DNA of 64,000 bases from Hyperoodon ampullatus (Eukaryota; Chordata; Mammalia; Artiodactyla; Ziphiidae), in contig OX457057.1 in NCBI GenBank assembly GCA_949752795.1, positions 4,268,632 through 4,332,631 of the forward strand, in the 5' to 3' direction. How positions within the stretch are numbered: position 1 is the stretch's first letter; each line of letters starts with the position of its first letter. A program made the position numbers and the translations under genes. Below the pieces are notes generated by a model that ran no database searches, was not told the DNA's origin, and was given only the letters and a program-made list of their open reading frames with translations. Below are positions 11,801-64,000 of the stretch, one piece after another.

Positions 11801-12066
11801 CCGGCCAGTTCCCCAGTCCTGACCCACCTAGCACCGGGGGGCCTCATGGGCAAGGGGCTGGAGCATGGTGCAGACGGGATGGGGGGATGGGGGCAGACAC
11901 CTCACCCTCCTCAGCCAGGCCAAGTCTGTGGGCGGCCTCTGGGCTCCCAGGAGCTTCCCTTCAGGTCCGGAACCCGTCGGCAGAGAGAGACATACGTGCT
12001 GCAAGTCAGACTCCTCCACGCTCACTCAACTTTTATCAAGACAAACTTGTTCAAGTCTTCAACAGG

Positions 12067-12077
12067 AAAGTGCAAAA
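12067..12077 (-). promoter_or_regulatory. Composite miRNA seed site in CHD5 3' UTR
   Basis: On the transcript strand the 11-mer TTTTGCACTTT contains seed matches for three families at once: GCACTTT (miR-17/20/93/106), TTTGCAC (miR-19) and TTGCACT (miR-130/301/454). It sits in the AT-rich island of the UTR. Function is inferred. Confidence 0.45.
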
Positions 12078-13131
12078 GATGTACAAAGAAATGAAATCTC
12101 TTCTAGGAAGTCGTCCTGGCAGAGGTGGCCGAGGGGTGCGTCCCGGGTGGTGTGGGAGCACTTGGGTGGCACTTCTGGGCTCAGGCGGCCTTGTCCCCAC
12201 GAGGTGGCATTTCTCCATTTCCCTTTCTGTCCTCGGGTGGCGTGGCTCTAGAAAGGTGGCAGCTTTTCTCTCCTGCGGGGGTCGGGCAGGGCGCCCGGCA
12301 GGCGCGGCTGCAAGAGGCAGATCACAGGTCACATAGCTGGGTGCTCGGGTCCCCACGGGGGTGGCACCCAACACCCTAGATCACCCACTACGACCTGTCG
12401 TGGCCAACTGACAGCAGGGGGTCCCACAGCCCAGACCTCCCAGCCTCGGGCCACGGCCACACCGGGGAGTGGAGGCGGCGGGGCCCCCAAGGAGCAGCCT
12501 GTCCGGAACAGCCCCGCCCCCGAGCCTCCGCGCCAAAGCCGAGGTTCTGATGGGACACACAGCTTAGCGGGCGCTGTCAGCGGGGCGGAGGAGGCCACAG
12601 CGGACTGGTGGTTTCTCAGGACTAAAACCCTCTCCCAGCCGGTAAACACTGAGCCGCACACACGCTGAGCCACCCTCCCGGTCCTGGGCAGGGGCTGGGG
12701 GGAGGTGACGTCCCAGGGCATCCACCACCCGGCAGGAAAGCGCAGGCACAACAGTGGAGTCAGGGTTCCAGGCTGGGGGCAACGGTCCCTGACTCACTGC
12801 CGGGCTCACGCACGCACACCAACACACCGGCGCACAGACGCACGTGTGTACACAGGGGAGCACGCCCACGTGCACCCACCCTGCCGTGTGCTGCCCCCCC
12901 AGGCTCCCGGGGGAAGCGTCTGGAAGCCTAGGAAGACACACAGGCCCCAAGACAGTCCCCGAGCGTGGAGGGGCGAGGCCCCAGGGCCGTGAAGAAGCAC
13001 AGGGACCAGGGCCTGTACTGGCCTGGCCTGACTCGCCAAGCCAAGGAGGGACAAGGGACGGCGCAGCGCCCACGAGCGGCCTCACCTCCACTGGAAACGA
13101 GCCCGGCAGCAGAGGGAAATCTCGGGGACGG

Positions 13132-57951
<44,820 letters not shown>

Positions 57952-60900
57952 CTGGAAGAGAAAGGGGGACGGTGAGGACAACAGGGGCCCAAAGAAAATG
58001 CAGAGTCCCGGGCAGCAGCACTGCCCTGAGAGCGGCCTCCTGGCAGAGTCTCACCCACCAGACCACTAAACCCCAGCCAGAGGGGCTGCCCTGGGCCAGC
58101 ACGGGGTAAGGGTCTTGTCCCCAGTGACTGGTTGGTGACAAATGGTGCTATGCAGGTGAGTCGAGGCCTCGGGTGAAGACACACGCCCCCACCAGGCAAG
58201 CTCAGTGCAGCCCGCTTAGACGGCCCTGTTTCAGGTTTCTATGGACTTTGGGATTGTAACCCGTGTCAGCGATGGCACTTGGACCCAGGTGCTCGTAGAG
58301 AGGATGTGATGCCCAGAGCCAAAAGCCAAAGTGCTGTCCACGCTGGAGAAGCGCCCCCAGCTTCCGCCCTGGCTCCCAGCTCCTGTCCTCTCTGTTTATC
58401 TTTGCATCCTATGGAGTCGCGTGTGTCAAGTGAAACCTGTGATGAACACAGAGCGCACATCCCAGTCTCATCTGCCTGTGCGCTCTCCAGACGCTGCTAA
58501 GGCACAAGCCCACCTTCCCCACCGCCCGAACCCTGGCTGCTTCATCTCAATATGAGACAAAGTAATTTAGGCAGCTCTTAAGCTTGGTTTCCTTGATTCA
58601 GTTTCCGTCCATACAGGCAGAAAATGGCCCATTTATATGGAGATAAGGGTGTTTACAGACAGAGCGTCCCCATCAGAAAGGCACTGCCCCTGCGGAGAAA
58701 GCAGAGAAAGCTGTGTATTCGGGGCTTTTCAAGAGGCAAGCGGGCTGATGAGGCCCCTCCCGGCCTGGGTCTGCAGGAGAGGCCAGGCACGGAGGCTCCA
58801 AGGAAGATGACACTTGGCATCTTCACGCTGGCGGTTTAGAGGCGGCAAAGAGAGGCACGGAAGAGATGAAGAAAGAACTGGAGAAATGAAAGATGTGAGC
58901 TCCGGAAGGAGCAATGAGGGAGGGAGGGAGGCAAAAGAGGAGGTGGAGAGGGAGGAGGAAGGCGGGGAGGAGGGAGAGGAAGGAAGGAGGGGGGAGGGGT
59001 GGGAGCAGATGCAGAGGAGGAGGGCAGCAAGGGCAGTGGGTCTGTCTTGGGAGCCCCCCGGCCGCTCTGCCCTTTCCAGCCGCACTGTGGAGCTGAGAGT
59101 CTTTCCCCAGGAGGGAGGCTCTTCCTGAGACACAGCTGGGAAAGGACCCACCCGTGGGGTCCCTGCACCTCCTGACTCTTCTGCTGCTCGGCTCCCTCTC
59201 TCCCTACGCCGGCTCCCGGCTCCCGAACCTTTTATGCCCACTAAGCTGCCGAGTCCGTGTGCTGGCTGGTGGCTGGCAGGCAGCAGGGCCTCTGGGCCTT
59301 CCCGGAATACGGACTCGGTCGGCCACACCGGGCTCCAGGGGCAGTGCGCCGGTCCTGGCTGCCGCCAGAGCCTGCCCAGGGCAGGACAGCCTTGCACGCG
59401 ATCCTGTTCCCAGGGCTCATGGCCACAGCTCCCAGCCCTGCCTCGGTCCTCTGGGGAGGCAGGGGTCAGACAGGGATGTCCATTTCCCCCGAGGATGTAA
59501 AGTCTGGCCAGCTTGGAAAGAGCACCCTTCGATAGACCTGAGAGACAGGCTCCATCCCAGCCACACCCCCACACAGGTAAGGATGGGAGGAGGAAAGTGC
59601 CACAAGCTTCAGCACCGCGGACAGAGGCTGTGGGGCCCGCCGAGGGAGGGCCATGGGGCTGGCCCTCAGCTGCCCTGGGGACCCCACGAACCAGAGCAGG
59701 GAAGAGACAGGAGGACCCACGGTGGGTCCGGGGGCTCCCTGGGGAGGCTGCAGGACGGAGACTGTCTCGGAGCTCTGACCCTTGCTAGTCAGGAACTGGG
59801 CAAGTCACTGCAGCGTCCTGACCTCAGCCTCCCCATCTGTGAAATGGGGATGCTATACAGGGCGGTAAGAGGAACAAAGGAGACCATGTGAGAGAGACAA
59901 GGCCTTAAGCATTTTGAAGTAGGAGAGTCCCAAATACCCATGATGCCCCCAACTCTGCTCAGAAGCTGAAGATGCAGCCAGGACCACAAACCGAAGGACA
60001 CAACAGCCTCATCCCCTGTTTCTGCAAATCAGGGCTGGACTAAAGCCAAGTGCATGGACAGTGCCTGCAGCTGGGCAACAGTTACAGTGCAGACGGGCAA
60101 CAGGACGCCAACAGAAGGGGCTGTTGTGGCCGCACCTGAGGGGGAGGTGCCCTGAGTATCTGCTGGGGAGCCTGCACACCACATCCCAAGGGCAGGAGAG
60201 GCGGGGAGTGGCCAGCACAGCTCTGAACGCAGGGCCCAGAGGGAGGAGGAGGGAGGGAGGGAGGAAGGGAGGGAGGGAGGGAGGCAGGGAAGGCGCCTCC
60301 AGCAGACGTGCAGTCGGTGTGTGCACAGTGGCTGGTGGCGGGGGAGCAGCTCTGGCAGAAGGCCCCAAGCTGTGCACTGCCAGGAGTGTGAGTCCAGCAG
60401 CCACTCCGGGGCTAAGTGGGGGACCAGGAGGGCAAAGTTTCTTCTCAAGGAAGGAGCCGGAGCTACAGCAGGACAGTCAGCGCCCCAGCGGCCTACCGGG
60501 GGATGACAATGATGGCAGCCCCTCGTTTCAGGGAAGGAGCAGACCCCTCCCTGCCCTGTCTACCTGCACTGGGGAAAGCCTGACCAAAGAGAAGACTCAG
60601 GTTCCTCAATTCTCTGGCTCCCCGCCCATTCCCTGGTCCCCTCTCTGCCCTGCCTTCTCCCCCCACCTGCACCCCGATCTCGTCCAAGCCCCGCTGCCCA
60701 CCCGAGAGGCTGGTGGGGGGCGGGGTGCAGGACAGGTCTTTGGAGATGGGTTTCCCGATGGTACAATCAGTCTGTATCCACAGTGTCTCTCTGTATCCAG
60801 CTGTTTGGACACATCTAGACCAGGGCCTCCTTTTTCCTGTTTTGTTGTTCCAGAATCTTCCCTTGCAGAGAAAGGGGCAAGCGGAAGGGCAGCGAGTGGC

Positions 60901-61560
60901 TCTGAAAACAACTCGAAGAGGAGTGACCCGTCAGCAGGACCTGGAGGGATGCAGGTCAGCCAGTGGCCAGAAGGGGAGGAACAACCGAGAACCAGGGGTA
61001 GACGAACCATTCGGTATCTCGAAACTTACAGAGGAGAGTGCGGGCCAAGCCACGTTCAGGCAGGAGACACAGGCACAGAGCAAAAATGCCCTAATGAAGC
61101 CCTGAACCAACCTGAGCCCCGAGCCACACTGTGGGCTCTGAACATCAGGACCAGCCGGGGCTGTGACCCTGATGCTGTCCTCTGGGCTGCAGCAGCCCCA
61201 GGCATGACTATAGGGGATGCCCTGGATGGTAGAAGAATCTAAGGGAACTCGGAGTCCCAACAAAATCCATCTGCAAAGCTGCCTTAAATCCTACACCCGG
61301 GCTGGGTGTGCGAGGAACTGCGGGGGTAGGGACGAGGGGTCTCTGCCCTGAGCCCCGGGCCCACTGAAGGCACAGCATGCCACCCGTGCTGGCCCGGGGG
61401 ACCCCGGGTGGGCAGTCTATGCCCACCCTTCCTCCCCCAGCTCTGCAGAGGTCTTTCGATCCAAGCGTCCCATCTCTCTCTCCCTTCCCTCTACGCCCAG
61501 CACTCAGCACACACCGCATCTCTCTAAAAAGCAGGCATTTAAACTCAAAAGGAAGGACTC
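57952..61560 (-). other. Upstream CHD5 intron, distal part
   Basis: No CHD5 exon recognised. Purine-rich tracts on + at 58905-59010 and 60235-60295 (GGGA/GGAA steps), and a MIR at about 59770-59910 (AACTGGGCAAGTCACTGCAG, CCATCTGTGAAATGGGGATG). Rest unassigned. Long open frames here are compositional. Confidence 0.6.
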
Positions 61561-61860
61561 AGAGAGTTGGCCATTCTCAATTTGGGGTCCTTCAAAACTG
61601 CGAGGGAAAAAGAAAGAATGAAATATGAGCCTTCCCATTCACGAGTGTTATAAACAGTTATAATTTAGCACTGAATAATTGGTTGCCATGGTAACCGCTG
61701 CAGCACAGGTTGAAATCATTTCTCCCTCCTGCGCTGGGTCTGACAAGGAGCTTCATCTACATATGCTCAGGTTCCGGCCGAAGCCCCGGTTATTTCATGT
61801 AAATCAGAATTCACGACTTGCTGCCTGTCCCTCCACCCAACCCCCAAAAAACCTGCTGCT
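61560..61860. promoter_or_regulatory. AT-richer block with an RFX-type X-box
   Basis: GGTTGCCATGGTAACC at 61681-61696 fits the X-box bound by RFX factors; nearby are TTATAATTTAGCACTG and an octamer-like ATGTAAAT. The block stands out from the GC-rich intron. An enhancer role is inferred from motif and composition only. Confidence 0.4.
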
Positions 61861-64000
61861 ACATGGGTTCCACCACCGGGGGAGGCCCCCTGCTCCCTCC
61901 ACCCAGCGCCTTGTGTTGGGGCCACCTGGTTGGAGATGAAAAGGAGAAAAGGGGTGACATTGCCCTCCCCACATCCTGAGGACAGGGGTCTGCGGGCGGG
62001 CGGGCGGGCAGCGTGCACATGGCGGCCAGGATCCTGCTCTCTGGCTGCAGCACGCTCAGACTGTTGACATCTGGCAGCTGCCAAGCCAGGCTCTCAGCAA
62101 TGCTGGGGAGGGGGCAGCAGTGGCCCGAGGGCCACCTTGGGGTCCTGGCTGGCACTGCCCGGTCCTCTGCGGGGGCCCTCCAGTCTACCCTGGCCTCCAT
62201 CTCCTTTGAGATCCAGGAACTGCATCTCAGTAGAGAGAGGAAGGAGAGAGGGAGAGGAAGTGAGGGGAGGGAGGGTGGAACGCAGGAGAGGAGGAGAGAG
62301 GAAGTGGCGGGGGGGGGGGGGGAAGAGGTGGGCGGAGAAGAAATGCAGAGGAGCGAGGAGGAGGGCAAGGGAGACCCAGGAGGAGGCGGCAAGAGATGGA
62401 TGCAGCACAGAGGCCACGCTCAGGCCACAGCAGTGAGAGACGAGAGCCTCCCGCCCAGCTCCCAAGAAAGAAGCTTCGGGAGAGGGAGAGAAATCGCTGA
62501 GGAGCTGGGGAGAAGGTGCTTGCGCGGGATGCCCCAGGACCCTAGAATCTACCTCCACCCCGCATCCACAGAGCATCGGGTCCGAGGGCTGACAGCAGTG
62601 GCCGCAACAGAGCAAGATTTCAGAGCTTCAACCGGGAAGTCGGCCCCTGCATCCCAGGGCCCCGCCGGCCCTGAGCCATCTAACCTCTGCCCCCAACAAA
62701 GACAGACCTTCGGGCCAGGGTGTGGGAGGGGCTGGGGGGAGCTGCAGCAGGGAATTCGGAGCCCCCTCCCCAGAGCAGGGGGACCCGGTCCACAGCACCT
62801 CCCTCGGGGGTGTGGGGGGAGCCTCCAGGCACGGGCCCCCCCACTTCTCCTCTCCTGCCTCCACTGCCCCTCCTGGATAACGGGGACAGGAGGCGGCAGC
62901 TCACAACCTGCCCACATGCAGCCCAGTACCAGCCGCGGGGTTAGGGGTGGGGTGTCCCGGGAGGGGACAGACCTGTCAATCCTGAAAGGACACCAGGGGC
63001 CCAGGCAGCGAGGCCAAAGCTGAGGGCGGCATCGGACAGGGGCAGCGCTGGGCCCGGAGGACGCTCAGGGTCCCTCTGGGGCGAGAAAGGGTCGTCTATG
63101 CGCTCCAGAGGAGAGGAACAGCCGGGTGTGGCCGCACGCGGGCAGGGAGAGGCTCCGGGGCAGCTGTGGCCAGGAGCCTGCACAGGGCAGCTGTCCTAAG
63201 GAGGCCCTTCCCGGGAGCCAGGAGAGCCGAACAGGGGGCAGACCTGGTGAGAAATGCTGACCCCAAGCTCACCAGAGAACACAGGCAGGACATACCTGCA
63301 TGGTTCCAGCTGGAGGAGGGGGGGCTGACACCTCCCTGCCCCAGTCCCTGAGCTCCAGGCAGGCCAGCCCGGGGCCAACCACTATGGGGACCCTGGGCAC
63401 CGCCCAGGACAGGCCCTGCCCTCCAGACGCTTGCAGGCTGACACCCTGGATGCCCCCGAGGGCCACTGGCCCTCCCGTGTCACCTCTCGCGTGAAGACGC
63501 CCTGTTGGCCCATATCTGATTTGCCCGCAAACAAGCAGGGGGGTGTGGATAGGTGATGCTCCCCTTACTACAGACACGGAAGCAAGGCTCAGACAGGTGT
63601 GGGCCGTGGCCTGGGGAGATGTGGGGAAGAAACTCCACCACCCATCGCCTGCCCACCATCACAGGCCCTTTGTCCTCAGGAGTCTCCTCCCTCCTGCCCC
63701 CGCAGCCTGTTTGGGGACCCTCCAGAGTTGTCATACCACGGCCCCCTCTGCACAAAGCCTTGCAGGGGACAAGCCAGAGGCCCACAGTGGCCTTTGAGGC
63801 CACGTCAGAACATCCCCGCAGGGCCCCCCACACACACTGCTACTCTGTCCCGGGGCCACCGAGGGTGATAACACACCCCGACCGCCTCCCCTCTGAGGCT
63901 GGGCCAGGTGGGTCTCCCCTGGGCAGGGGAGGCGAGAAGGCCAGAGGACCGACAGCGCTTCCCCTCGGAGCAGGCGGGCCAGGGGAGGACCAGGCTGGGG
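61861..64000 (-). other. Upstream CHD5 intron, proximal part
   Basis: Purine-rich tract at 62225-62400 including a 14-G run (62309-62322). No exon or transposon recognised; weak reverse MIR core near 63570-63620. Confidence 0.55.

Larger units (their letters stand above)
8809..13131 (-). other. CHD5: CHD5 3' UTR
   Basis: About 4.3 kb from the TAG at 13132-13134 to the poly(A) signal, apparently one exon. Mostly GC-rich unique sequence with no SINE or LINE insertion, in sharp contrast to the introns, which suggests constraint. An AT-richer island at about 12000-12120 and the last 550 bases stand out. CA/CG-alternating sequence lies at about 12800-12860. Confidence 0.85.

Noticed and set aside
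60061..63023. Two long + strand open frames (about 393 and 336 codons) in the upstream CHD5 intron
   Set aside because: Driven by purine-rich repeats (RRREGGRKGGREG, GRGSEGREGG), no recognisable domain, no splice context; antisense to CHD5.
57952..64000. Search for the missing N-terminal CHD5 exons (acidic EEEDGGLEAFDDFF region)
   Set aside because: No matching sequence seen on the - strand; the first exons must lie beyond the window.

Overview
The window is mammalian nuclear DNA from a cetacean (whale or dolphin). It carries 17 copies of the tRNA-Glu-derived CHR SINE family (long and short forms, most with clear target-site duplications), cetartiodactyl-type L1 3' ends, and old mammalian repeats (MIR, L2, MLT1, hAT, Tigger-like). 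CHR SINEs are known from Cetacea, hippos and related cetartiodactyls; the form and density here fit Cetacea best. Species cannot be read from the sequence alone.

Only two protein-coding genes are present, and they converge tail to tail. On the + strand, positions 1232-5237 hold the last five coding exons of KCNAB2 (voltage-gated potassium channel beta-2 subunit, an aldo-keto reductase fold), followed by a long 3' UTR to about 8100. On the - strand, 57951 down to 13132 holds 39 coding exons of CHD5 (chromodomain helicase DNA-binding protein 5, a NuRD-type chromatin remodeller), with a 3' UTR of about 4.3 kb ending near 8810. The two poly(A) signals are about 750 bp apart, and a CHR SINE sits between them. 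This matches the KCNAB2-CHD5 neighbourhood of human 1p36.31.

I reconstructed every CHD5 splice junction. All are GT-AG, frame and split codons match throughout, and the 39 segments sum to 5658 nt (1885 codons plus stop). With the roughly 69 N-terminal residues that lie upstream of the window, this gives 1954 residues, the human length. The domain order is complete: CHDNT, two PHD fingers, two chromodomains, SNF2 ATPase lobes 1 and 2, the DUF1087/DUF1086 region and CHDCT2. The KCNAB2 part gives residues 197-367 of a 367-residue protein, with the expected NADP(H)-contact residues.

Layout: 1-8100 KCNAB2 3' half; 8101-8808 intergenic; 8809-13131 CHD5 3' UTR; 13132-57951 CHD5 exons and introns; 57952-64000 an upstream CHD5 intron with purine-rich tracts and one compact AT-richer block carrying an RFX-type X-box. 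Introns hold almost all of the repeats. The largest repeat beds are in the introns at 15.5-17.6, 18.8-24.2, 24.7-26.9, 33.7-36.4, 39.6-42.8 and 45.0-47.8 kb.

I found no unknown gene system. The best leads are an unannotated in-frame 54-nt candidate cassette exon in CHD5 (43923-43976), two consecutive stop-free in-frame introns at the CHD5 3' end, a SINE carrying a 32-nt patch copied from unique sequence 1.6 kb away, arrays of decoy splice donors beside two CHD5 exons, and a strong orientation bias of the SINEs.
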